DNA of 64,000 nt from contig NZ_CP016464.1 of NCBI RefSeq assembly GCF_001713455.1, positions 1,536,001 to 1,600,000 on the forward strand. Reading direction: 5' to 3'. A model generated the notes under the pieces. The model saw only the letters and a program-made list of their open reading frames with translations, made no database searches and was not told the origin of the DNA. The translations under genes were made by a program, and so were the position numbers. The stretch comes from Bosea sp. RAC05 (GTDB taxonomy: Bacteria > Pseudomonadota > Alphaproteobacteria > Rhizobiales > Beijerinckiaceae). Below, piece by piece: positions 16,842 to 23,743 of the stretch (positions are counted from its first letter, which is position 1; every line of letters starts with the position of its first letter).

Positions 16842-18893
16842 CTACTGCAACGGATCTTCCCCGCGCTCCGCCCGCTCGCGCAGGTAATCTTCCGTCGTGC
16901 GCACCGGCGGGCGCGGCGGCGAGAGATGCGGGTCGAAGCTCTCGTTGACCACGACCTCGACGCGGCAATCCTCGCACATCCTCAGGACCGAGATGCGCTT
17001 GGCCGCGTCGCCCGAGAACATCCAGTGCTTGTTCTCGAGCTTGGCGGTGATTTTCTCGATCGTGCTGCGCACGCCGAAAGGCTTGGCGCAGCTGATGCAG
17101 TGGAACGGCTCCTCCTGCTTCAGCACGCGCTTTCCGCCCTTCCAGGCGTCGAAATCGATGCGCGGTTCCAGCGTGATGACCTTCTCCGGGCAGGTCGCGG
17201 CGCACAGCCCGCACTGCACGCAGAGATCCTCCTGGAAGGCGAGCGTCGGCCGCTCGGGATCATCAGACAGCGCCTGCACCGGGCAGGCCGAGACGCAGGC
17301 GAGGCAGAGCGTGCAGCCATCCGTGTCGACATGCACGGTGCCGAAGGGCGCGCGCGGCGGCAGCGGCACCGTGGCCACGGGCATCGGCGCCGCGGCGTGC
17401 AACTCGCCGATCGTCTGGCGCAGCAGCGGCCGGCCTTCGCCCATCGGGCGGAAGCGCGCCGGCTTGGGGGAGGCCGTGCCCGGCACAACCCGCGCCAGCG
17501 CCGCCGCCAGCTGCTCGGGGTCGTCGGTCTCGATCAGCCCGGCGCTGCCGGCACCATAGCCGAGCGCGGCGGCGAGCGTCTCGGCATAGGCGAGGTTGCG
17601 CTGTAAGCCAGAGAGATCGTGCTTCGGGCGGGCGCGGCCGAGCACCTGCACGGAGGCCGCGCCGAAGGCGAGCGCCGCCGCGAAGGCGTCGAGCCCGATC
17701 TGGGTGATCTCGTTGACGCGCAGCGGCAGCACGCGGGCCGGCAGCCCCTCGCCGAAGCGGGCGAGCGCGTCGATCAGCGGCTCGCCATGCTCCTCGTCAT
17801 GCAGCAGCACGACCGGCTCGCGCCCGCCGGCCTCGGCATAGGTCGCAAGCAGCGTGCGCAGCCGGCGCAGCAGCGCGTCGGCCGGCGGCAGCGCATAGGT
17901 CACCGCCCCGGTCGGACAAACCGCGGCGCAGGCGCCGCAGCCGGCGCAGATCTCGGCCGAGATCGCGACATGGTCGCCGTTGGGCGTGATGGCCCCGGTC
18001 GGGCAGAGCTCGAGGCAGCGCGTACAGCCGGTCTTCTTCGAGCGCGAATGGGCGCAGAGATCCTCGTTCAGCCGGACATAGGTCGGCTTGTCGAACTCGC
18101 CGACGAGATGGCCGGCTTCCGCGATGAGCTTTTCGATGGCGGCAGGGCTCGCCGGGTCCGCCCGCAGATAGCCCGCCCGCAGCTCGCCGGCGGGAAACAA
18201 AGGCGTGCCGCCGGAGACGTCGATGACGATGTCGCATTGCGAGGTCGCGCCGTTGCGCGGCTCGCCGAAGACGAGCCTTGCGCGGGAGGAGGGGGCCGGC
18301 GCGGCATAGTCGTCGATGCGCAGCTCGAAGGCGCCGAGCCAGCCGGTGGCCGACACGATGGTGCCCTTCAGCACCGGCGTCTCGACCACACGCGGCGGCG
18401 TGATCTCGCCCGGCCGGCTGATCAGGATGGTGACGTCGAGATGTTCGGCCAGGCGCTGGCCGACCGAAAGCGCCGTCTCGTCGCGGCCATAGACCAGGGC
18501 GACGCCCTTGCTGGTCAGCGTCGTGAAGGAGATCGGCGGCATCGGCTCGGCGGCGGCGGCCAGCAGCGCCGCCATCTTCGGCCCCGCCGCCTTGGCCTCG
18601 CGCGCCCAGCCGCCCGTCTCGCGGATGTTGGCGAAGACCAGCTCCCCGGCATAGTCGAGATCGGCCGCGATCTCCTCAAACAGCGGCGCCTCCTGCGTGC
18701 AGGCGACGGTGACGGCGGCGCTCTCGCCGAGCGCGCGGGTGAACAGCTCGGTCTGATTCCGGCAGAGATGGCGCGCCGTGCGGATGTCGGCGCCCTTGCA
18801 GCCGCGGGCGAGCGCTGCCGCATCGAGCGGCATCGTGTCCTCGCACGAGCACACCATCAGCGTACGGGTGGTGTCAGGCATGGTGGGCTTCAT
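16842..18893 (-). CDS. Large 4Fe-4S ferredoxin-type protein of FDH loci
   Basis: A 683-residue soluble iron-sulfur protein. Four 4Fe-4S motifs are visible: Cys280 with Cys290/293/297, Cys316/319/322/326, Cys527/530/533/537 and Cys558/561/564/568. Near the end are two further pairs, Cys599/602 and Cys640/643, which could bind zinc or iron. The first 40 residues have a separate cysteine set (CSC, GC, LC). Proteins of this kind recur next to DUF3305/DUF3306 and FDH genes, where a role in FDH maturation or electron transfer has been proposed. It is divergent from the biotin/lipoate-ligase-like gene, with 122 bp between the two starts. Substrate and partner are inferred from context. Confidence 0.88.
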   Translation of the reverse strand: MKPTMPDTTRTLMVCSCEDTMPLDAAALARGCKGADIRTARHLCRNQTELFTRALGESAAVTVACTQEAPLFEEIAADLDYAGELVFANIRETGGWAREAKAAGPKMAALLAAAAEPMPPISFTTLTSKGVALVYGRDETALSVGQRLAEHLDVTILISRPGEITPPRVVETPVLKGTIVSATGWLGAFELRIDDYAAPAPSSRARLVFGEPRNGATSQCDIVIDVSGGTPLFPAGELRAGYLRADPASPAAIEKLIAEAGHLVGEFDKPTYVRLNEDLCAHSRSKKTGCTRCLELCPTGAITPNGDHVAISAEICAGCGACAAVCPTGAVTYALPPADALLRRLRTLLATYAEAGGREPVVLLHDEEHGEPLIDALARFGEGLPARVLPLRVNEITQIGLDAFAAALAFGAASVQVLGRARPKHDLSGLQRNLAYAETLAAALGYGAGSAGLIETDDPEQLAAALARVVPGTASPKPARFRPMGEGRPLLRQTIGELHAAAPMPVATVPLPPRAPFGTVHVDTDGCTLCLACVSACPVQALSDDPERPTLAFQEDLCVQCGLCAATCPEKVITLEPRIDFDAWKGGKRVLKQEEPFHCISCAKPFGVRSTIEKITAKLENKHWMFSGDAAKRISVLRMCEDCRVEVVVNESFDPHLSPPRPPVRTTEDYLRERAERGEDPLQ

Positions 18894-18932
18894 CCTCGGG
18901 CCGGCGGCGTTGTGTCGCCTCTCTTGCGATAA

Positions 18933-18948
18933 TCCATGCTTATATGGA
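18933..18948. promoter_or_regulatory. AT-rich inverted repeat in the divergent FDH-block promoter region
   Basis: TCCAT-GCTTAT-ATGGA lies midway between the two divergent starts at 18893 and 19016, in the only AT-rich patch of that gap. Its position suits an operator or overlapping promoters for both sides. No clear -35/-10 pair could be fitted by eye, so this is a weak call. Confidence 0.3.
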
Positions 18949-19015
18949 ATTGGAGCGGTTCAAAAGAAACGAAGCCTGCGTGTTTCGTCGCAGTCGCCAA
19001 GGAGGATGGTCGGAT

Positions 19016-19759
19016 ATGGCAGTCAGTGCCCAGCGCCCGGACGATCTGCGTCGCGAGCCGGTGCTGCCACCGGGATTCTCGCTCGTCACGCTGCGGGAAT
19101 CCGGCGACGCCTTCGCCCATGCCTGCACGATTGCGGCCGAGGCGGGGGCGGCGACGCTGGTCTGGACCCGGCGCTTCGACGTGATCGAATTCGCCGTTGT
19201 GCTCGAGCCCGACAACCCGCTGCGCGAGGCGCGGCTGGCCCATTATCTCGCGATGACGGCGCTGGCCGATGCGCTCGCGGTCTACAGCCCGCCCGAGCGG
19301 CCGATCCTGTTCCGCTGGCCCGATGCGCTGATCTACGATCTCGGGCTGATCGGCGGCGGCCGGCTGGCCTGGCCCGAGGGCTGCGGCGAGGACGAGGTGC
19401 CCGAATGGGTCGTCTTCGGTGGCATGCTGCGCGCCACCACGATGGCGCCCTTCGCCTTCGGCCAGATCGGCGTCGGCATGGCCGAGGAGGGGTTCGAGGA
19501 GATCGATGCCGTCGACCTGATCGAAGCCTTCGCCCGCCATCTCATGCTCGCCGTCACCCGCTGGCAGAGCGCCGGGCCGAAAGCGGCCGCGCTGCGTTGG
19601 CTCGACCGGCTCGACAAGGTCGTGGGCACCCGCCACGGCATCGAGCCGAACGGCGATCTCGTCGCGACGACCCAGGCGGGCACGGAGCGCCGCAGCCTCA
19701 TCGAGGCGCTGGGCCGCGTCGACTGGCTCGATCGGGACAGCGGCGGGCCGAAGCTGTGA
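19016..19759 (+). CDS. Biotin/lipoate--protein ligase-like protein with DUF4444 tail
   Basis: A 247-residue protein of the BPL/LplA/LipB-like fold. It starts at the ATG 19016, with GGAGGA nine bases upstream. Features include a charged N-terminus, LVWTRRFDVIEFAVVLEP, RWPDALIYD(L) and VPEWVVFGGMLRAT, followed by a C-terminal segment of about 60 residues fitting DUF4444. A classical ligase lysine motif is not obvious, so it may bind rather than transfer a cofactor. It heads the operon of uncharacterised genes that runs to 22571 by overlapping stops and starts, and such genes accompany FDH clusters in Hyphomicrobiales. Confidence 0.7.
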   Translation: MAVSAQRPDDLRREPVLPPGFSLVTLRESGDAFAHACTIAAEAGAATLVWTRRFDVIEFAVVLEPDNPLREARLAHYLAMTALADALAVYSPPERPILFRWPDALIYDLGLIGGGRLAWPEGCGEDEVPEWVVFGGMLRATTMAPFAFGQIGVGMAEEGFEEIDAVDLIEAFARHLMLAVTRWQSAGPKAAALRWLDRLDKVVGTRHGIEPNGDLVATTQAGTERRSLIEALGRVDWLDRDSGGPKL

Positions 19760-20310
19760 GCGCTCTGAAACTGCCCCGTGCCATCCGGCTCGACCCATCC
19801 GACACCTTCGTCTTCCGCAAGGCGGCCGAGTCGGGGGAATGGCTGGTGACCGGCTCCTTCCTGTTCGGCCAGGCCGATCCCTCGGCGCTTGATTCGAAGG
19901 GCAAGGCCGCCTTCCGCTCCGGCTTCCTGGGCGTGGCGAGCTTCGGCTGGAGCACGCTCGCCGTGGTGACGGAGGCAACGGCGGCCGAGCGCGAGGCGGC
20001 GGTCGAAAGCCTCGCCGGCCATCTCGTCGACAAGCTCGGCGCGCCCGATCTGGCGACCGCGCGTGCCGCGGCGGCCGAGGAGATCGCCTTCGCTGCCTCT
20101 CTCTGCGATCATCCTCCGCAGACCCTGCTCGCTTTGCACCGGACGATTGAAGACGGCGAGATCCGCGAGCGCTTCCGCACCCTGACCCCACGCGATGCCA
20201 GCCAGAGCGAAGGCTTCCGCGCCTTCGAGTTCCTCGAGGTGGCGGGCGAGGAGGACGGGCCGGTCGAGCATGTCGATCTTCTCAATCTCGAAAAGACCAG
20301 GCTGACATGA
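19756..20310 (+). CDS. DUF6505-like uncharacterised protein
   Basis: A 184-residue protein starting at a GTG that overlaps the previous stop (GTGA). It begins SALKLPRAIRLDPSDTFVF and is acidic overall. I see no membrane segments, signal peptide, cysteine clusters or catalytic motif. I recall this as a DUF6505-type protein, but that assignment rests on memory. Its last codons overlap the next gene by ATGA, so expression is coupled to the DUF6352-like gene. Function unknown; a maturation or assembly role for FDH is inferred from location. Confidence 0.65.
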   Translation: MSALKLPRAIRLDPSDTFVFRKAAESGEWLVTGSFLFGQADPSALDSKGKAAFRSGFLGVASFGWSTLAVVTEATAAEREAAVESLAGHLVDKLGAPDLATARAAAAEEIAFAASLCDHPPQTLLALHRTIEDGEIRERFRTLTPRDASQSEGFRAFEFLEVAGEEDGPVEHVDLLNLEKTRLT

Positions 20311-21317
20311 CGCATTTCTGGGCCAGTTCCGGCCATCTCCTGCTCGACCGCGAGCCCGGTGGCGGGCTGCGCGTGACCGACGATTTCCTCAAGGCCTATC
20401 TCGCCCGGCCGGAGCTGATGCCGCCAGAGGAGGCCTGCGAGGCCGAGCGCGCGCTTCACGCCCGGCTGATGGAGACGCCGCAGGCGGAGATTCCGGCCGC
20501 CGCGATCGAGGCGATCATCGACGAGGACGCCCGCGAGAACTGGCGCTTCATGCTCGGCTGGCGCGACCGACTGCTGGCCGCGCCGACGCTGGAGGCGGCC
20601 TATGCCGGGATCATCCGCGAGGGCGTGAGCGGGATACCGCCGCTCTTCCTCGACCAGCTGGTCCACGTGATCATGCGCGCCGCGCTCGACGAGGCGGACG
20701 ATCCCTTCGTCACCCGCGCCGCCGAATGCCTGTTCCGCCCGCAGCGGGTCACCCATCACGAGAACACGATCCTGCTCGCCGACGCCGAGATGATCGAGGG
20801 GCACGAGGCCGACCGGCACGCCTCGCCGCTGCTCGCCATGCTCGGCGGGCCGGCGGCGACCGCGCTCGACATCCTCAAGCCCGCCAATGCCGACCACTAC
20901 TGGCAGCGCTCCGACGGGTTCGACATGGTGCTCGACCTCGGCGGTTCTCCGTCCGGCCGGGCGGCGCTCGGCCAGGCGCTGCGCCACTGGATCCGGCAGA
21001 TTCATGGTTTCGACGTCGTCGTCGAGCCGCTGGAAACGGTCACGGACGCGGACTGGCGCTGGTTCGTCGGGCTCGACGCGGAGGCGACGGCGGTCGGCAA
21101 TGCGCTCTGGCAGGGCAAGACGGTCGCCGCCGACGACATGGCGCGGGTGCTCGCCCTCTTCACATTGACGCTTCCCGCCGAGGTCCCGGTCTTGCCCGCG
21201 GCCAAGGGCAAGCCGATCTATCTGATCATGGCGATGTCGGCCGACCGGGTGCTGCGGCTGAAGCCGCAGAACCTCGTAGCCGGCCTGCCGCTCGCCCGGC
21301 GCGAAATGGCGAACTGA
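20307..21317 (+). CDS. DUF6352-like uncharacterised protein
   Basis: A 336-residue soluble protein beginning MTHFWASSGHLLLDR. It is mostly helical, with conserved-looking stretches PPLFLDQLVHVIMRAAL, ERFVTRAAECLFRPQR-like text near residues 130-150, and HWIRQIHGFDVVVEPLETV. No known catalytic motif or export signal is visible. I recall it as DUF6352, typical of FDH neighbourhoods. It is linked by ATGA overlap to the gene before it, and the DUF3305 gene begins 10 bp later. Function unknown. Confidence 0.65.
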   Translation: MTHFWASSGHLLLDREPGGGLRVTDDFLKAYLARPELMPPEEACEAERALHARLMETPQAEIPAAAIEAIIDEDARENWRFMLGWRDRLLAAPTLEAAYAGIIREGVSGIPPLFLDQLVHVIMRAALDEADDPFVTRAAECLFRPQRVTHHENTILLADAEMIEGHEADRHASPLLAMLGGPAATALDILKPANADHYWQRSDGFDMVLDLGGSPSGRAALGQALRHWIRQIHGFDVVVEPLETVTDADWRWFVGLDAEATAVGNALWQGKTVAADDMARVLALFTLTLPAEVPVLPAAKGKPIYLIMAMSADRVLRLKPQNLVAGLPLARREMAN

Positions 21318-21327
21318 GGAGACGGCG

Positions 21328-21858
21328 ATGACGCAGCAGCACATCGAGGTCGGCATCGTCATCGAGCGGCGCGCGATCGATTCGCCCTGGGCCGATCATG
21401 CCTGGGCGCCGCTCGCCGTGCTGCCGGAGCCGCCGCCGCTCGCGCCCTGGACAGAACTGTCGCGCGAGCCCGGCCGGCACCAGTTCTATCTCGGCCCTGC
21501 GACGCTGACCCTGCACTCGGTCGACACCGCCCATTTCCGCGAGAACTTCCAGGCCGGCCGCGCCAAGCTCTGGGTGGCGATCCGCCCGACGGGGATCGAG
21601 CCCGAGATCGAGTTCGTCGGCGTGACCGCCGACCCCTTCGAGGGCGAGGTCTACTGCGAGAATGTCGGCGACGTCGTCGAGGCGCTGCCGATGCCGCTTT
21701 CGGTGGCCGAGGCGGTGCTGGCCTTCTTCGAGGCGCATCATGTCGAGCGCGAGTTCATCAAGCGCAAGCGCAGCGAGCACGATCCGCGCAAGGGCGGCGC
21801 GCCGCGGCCCGGGCCGGGCCTGCATCGGGACGAAGCCGGACCGGGAGAACGGCGGTGA
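21328..21858 (+). CDS. DUF3305 domain protein
   Basis: A 176-residue soluble protein of the DUF3305 family: an N-terminal region EVGIVIERRAIDSPWADHAW, then PWTELSREPGRHQFYLG, and a central VAIRPTGIEPEIEFVGVTADP. The C-terminal tail is basic and probably flexible. DUF3305 genes are almost always followed by DUF3306, as here (GTGA overlap), and the pair occurs in FDH loci of many proteobacteria. Their roles are undefined. Confidence 0.85.
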   Translation: MTQQHIEVGIVIERRAIDSPWADHAWAPLAVLPEPPPLAPWTELSREPGRHQFYLGPATLTLHSVDTAHFRENFQAGRAKLWVAIRPTGIEPEIEFVGVTADPFEGEVYCENVGDVVEALPMPLSVAEAVLAFFEAHHVEREFIKRKRSEHDPRKGGAPRPGPGLHRDEAGPGERR

Positions 21859-22571
21859 GCGCGCGCACCCCCCAGGACGAGGGTTTCCTCAGCCGCTGGT
21901 CGCGCCGCAAGCGCGGGGCGGAGCCGGCTGAGGACAAGGGCGTCGAGACGCTGCCGGCCGAGCTGCCGGCGAGCGAGGTGTCGGCCGAGGCTGCGGCGGC
22001 GCAACCCGAGCCCGAGCTGGTCGAGCCGCCGTCTCTCGACCTGATCGACAAGGATTTCGATCTCGCCTCCTGGCTGAAGCAGAATGTGCCGGAAGCCTGG
22101 AAGCTGGCGGCGATGCGGCGCGCCTGGGAGAACGACCCCGCGATCGCGAATTTCGAGAACCCGGCGCGCGATTACGCGCTCGACTGGAACACGCCCGGCG
22201 GCGCGCCCGGCTATGGGCCGCTGACGGAATCGGATGACGTCGCCGAGCTGGTTCGCGGCATCTTCGGGGAGCCGCCGACCCCTCCGGAGGCCACGCTGGT
22301 CAATCAGGAGGCAGGGAGCGACGGCTTGCCGCACCCCCTTTCGTCTAACGACGAAAGTGAGGCGGCTCATGCTGCAGCGCAAGAAGACGCGCGCGGCGAG
22401 CCCGAGCCGGTGGCATTGCGTTTGTCTGACGAGGGTGAAAACACCCCCATGAACGAGATTGGGCGGGGGATGCCGCCTCTCTCGGTCTATGCTGCAGCGC
22501 AGCAGGAGGCGCCTCAGGAGGCTGCCGCCCCCCGTCTTCGCAAGCGTGGAGGTGGCGCAATTCCAATCTGA
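21855..22571 (+). CDS. DUF3306 domain protein
   Basis: A 238-residue protein starting at a GTG inside the DUF3305 stop. The family core covers about residues 1-140, with FLSRWSRRKRG at the start, then SLDLIDKDFDLASWLKQNVP and WKLAAMRRAWENDPAIANF. The remaining 100 residues are a low-complexity, acidic, alanine/glutamine-rich tail with an imperfect 40-codon internal duplication (AAAQ units near residues 174 and 214), ending in a basic patch. The stop codon lies inside a terminator stem. Function unknown; coupling with DUF3305 suggests a complex. Confidence 0.82.
   Translation: MSARTPQDEGFLSRWSRRKRGAEPAEDKGVETLPAELPASEVSAEAAAAQPEPELVEPPSLDLIDKDFDLASWLKQNVPEAWKLAAMRRAWENDPAIANFENPARDYALDWNTPGGAPGYGPLTESDDVAELVRGIFGEPPTPPEATLVNQEAGSDGLPHPLSSNDESEAAHAAAQEDARGEPEPVALRLSDEGENTPMNEIGRGMPPLSVYAAAQQEAPQEAAAPRLRKRGGGAIPI
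22338..22446 (+). repeat. Two hairpins inside the DUF3306 tail
   Basis: A perfect 8-bp stem, CTTTCGTC-TAAC-GACGAAAG, lies at 22338-22357. A 5-bp stem, GGGTG-AAAA-CACCC, lies at 22433-22446. Both are within the coding sequence, and a third hairpin follows at 22560. They may be mRNA structures at the 3' end of this operon. Confidence 0.5.
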
Positions 22572-22597
22572 AGGGAGATTGGAATCGTTTTATTTTT
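22560..22597 (+). terminator. Rho-independent terminator overlapping the DUF3306 stop
   Basis: ATTCCAATCT at 22560-22569 pairs perfectly with AGATTGGAAT at 22576-22585 across a 6-base loop, followed by CGTTTTATTTTT. The stop TGA is at 22569-22571, so the end of the gene is part of the stem. It should separate the DUF operon from the torD-fdh operon. Confidence 0.85.
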
Positions 22598-22618
22598 GGG
22601 CAATAACCAGTCGTTATC
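22579..22618 (+). promoter_or_regulatory. Candidate promoter and operator of the torD-fdh operon
   Basis: A possible -35 (TTGGAA, 22579-22584) and -10 (AATAAC, 22602-22607) are 17 bases apart. The inverted repeat ATAAC-CAGTC-GTTAT at 22603-22617 covers the -10 region. The next gene encodes a DNA-binding domain, so this may be its own operator. Each hexamer matches the consensus in four of six positions only. Confidence 0.4.
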
Positions 22619-22678
22619 ACCCGCAGTTGGGGCGGCAATCTGAATGCCCCGCGCCTCGAGGACCTTGACCTGAATCAA

Positions 22679-23485
22679 ATGCGCGATCCGGCACTCGAAA
22701 AAGCGATCGGTAGCGTTGGTGGCGTCAGGGCTCTGGCGCGCAGCCTCGGCATTTCTCAACCCGCCATCTCGAGCTGGAAGCGCGTCCCTGCCGACCGCGT
22801 CCTCTCGGTCGAGGCGACGACGGGCATTCCGCGCTCCGAGCTGCGGCCCGATCTCTACCCCCGCCCCGATCCCGCCGCGGCGATGCAGTCGCAGATCATG
22901 ATCTCGCAGCCGATCGACGAGATCGATGCCGCCCGCGCCCATGAATGCGAGCTGGTCGGCGCGCTGCTCTGGCGGGCGCCGACGGCCGAGACGCTAGTGG
23001 CGCTGCGCGACCTGCAGGGCGACGCCTCGCCGCTGGGCATGGCCCATCTCGCTCTGGCCGAGGCCGCCGATGCGGCGACGCCCGAAAGCCTGCGCGACGA
23101 GTTCTTCGAGCTGTTCATTGGCGTCGGCCGCGGCGAACTCCTGCCCTACGCCTCCTATTACCTGACCGGTTTCCTGCACGAGCGGCCGCTGGCCCTGGTG
23201 CGGGAGGACATGGGCGCGCTCGGCCTGGCGCGGGACGCCCGGGCCGGTGAGCCCGAGGACCACATCGCCGTGCTGCTCGACATCATGGCGAAGCTGCTTC
23301 GTGGCGAGGTCGAGGCCGAGGGCGTCGACGCCGACCGCTTCTACGCCCGCCACATCGAGCCCTGGGGCGAGCGCTTCTTCGCCGACCTCGAGGTCGCGAA
23401 GGCGGCGAAATTCTACAAGGCCGTGGGCCGGCTCGGCAGCCTGTTCCTCTCGATCGAGACACAGGCCGCGAGGCTGCCCGCATGA
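22679..23485 (+). CDS. HTH (YdaS/Cro-like)-TorD fusion chaperone
   Basis: A 268-residue two-domain protein. Residues 8-62 form a YdaS/Cro-type helix-turn-helix: GVRALARSLGISQPAISSWK, then VPADRVLSVEATTGI and SELRPDLYP. Residues 85-265 are a TorD/DmsD-family chaperone with FFELFIGVGRGELLPYASYY at about 142-161 and EPEDHIAVLLDIMAKLL. TorD proteins bind the TAT signal and apoenzyme of molybdoenzymes until the cofactor is inserted; here the client is surely FdhA, two genes downstream. The added DNA-binding domain suggests that the chaperone also regulates the operon, perhaps sensing unfilled FdhA. That regulatory idea is inference. Confidence 0.85.
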   Translation: MRDPALEKAIGSVGGVRALARSLGISQPAISSWKRVPADRVLSVEATTGIPRSELRPDLYPRPDPAAAMQSQIMISQPIDEIDAARAHECELVGALLWRAPTAETLVALRDLQGDASPLGMAHLALAEAADAATPESLRDEFFELFIGVGRGELLPYASYYLTGFLHERPLALVREDMGALGLARDARAGEPEDHIAVLLDIMAKLLRGEVEAEGVDADRFYARHIEPWGERFFADLEVAKAAKFYKAVGRLGSLFLSIETQAARLPA

Positions 23486-23529
23486 TCCAGTCCAGACACA
23501 CCGCACAACCCGACGCGTGGGAGACGACG

Positions 23530-23730
23530 ATGTCGAAAACCAAAGAAACCGGCGAACCGGCCGTCGATCGCCGCAGCTTCTTCAAGGCGCTCGGCGCGGG
23601 CGCCACGCTGGCGGCGACGCCGGCGATGGTGACGCCCGCCGCGGCCGTCGATCCCGGCAAGGAAGAGACCAAGGCGCGCTACCGCGAGTCGGAGCACGTC
23701 AAGGCCTTCTACCGCGTCAACCGTTTCTGA
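23530..23730 (+). CDS. Formate dehydrogenase region TAT-signal protein
   Basis: A 66-residue protein with a twin-arginine signal (DRRSFFKALGAGATLAATPA) and a short conserved tail, ETKARYRESEHVKAFYRVNRF-like, that ends in Phe. It matches the small FDH-region TAT target family (formate_TAT, called FdhX in some species). It lies between the TorD fusion and fdhA, 13 bp before fdhA. It may be a small periplasmic subunit or an assembly factor of the FDH complex. The ATG at 23530 is chosen because the conserved family start is there. Confidence 0.85.
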   Translation: MSKTKETGEPAVDRRSFFKALGAGATLAATPAMVTPAAAVDPGKEETKARYRESEHVKAFYRVNRF

Positions 23731-23743
23731 GAGGCGCCAAACC

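Noticed and set aside
22338..22585. CRISPR or other spaced repeat array.
   Set aside because: Only two short direct repeats in frame within a protein tail; no regular repeat-spacer pattern anywhere in the window.
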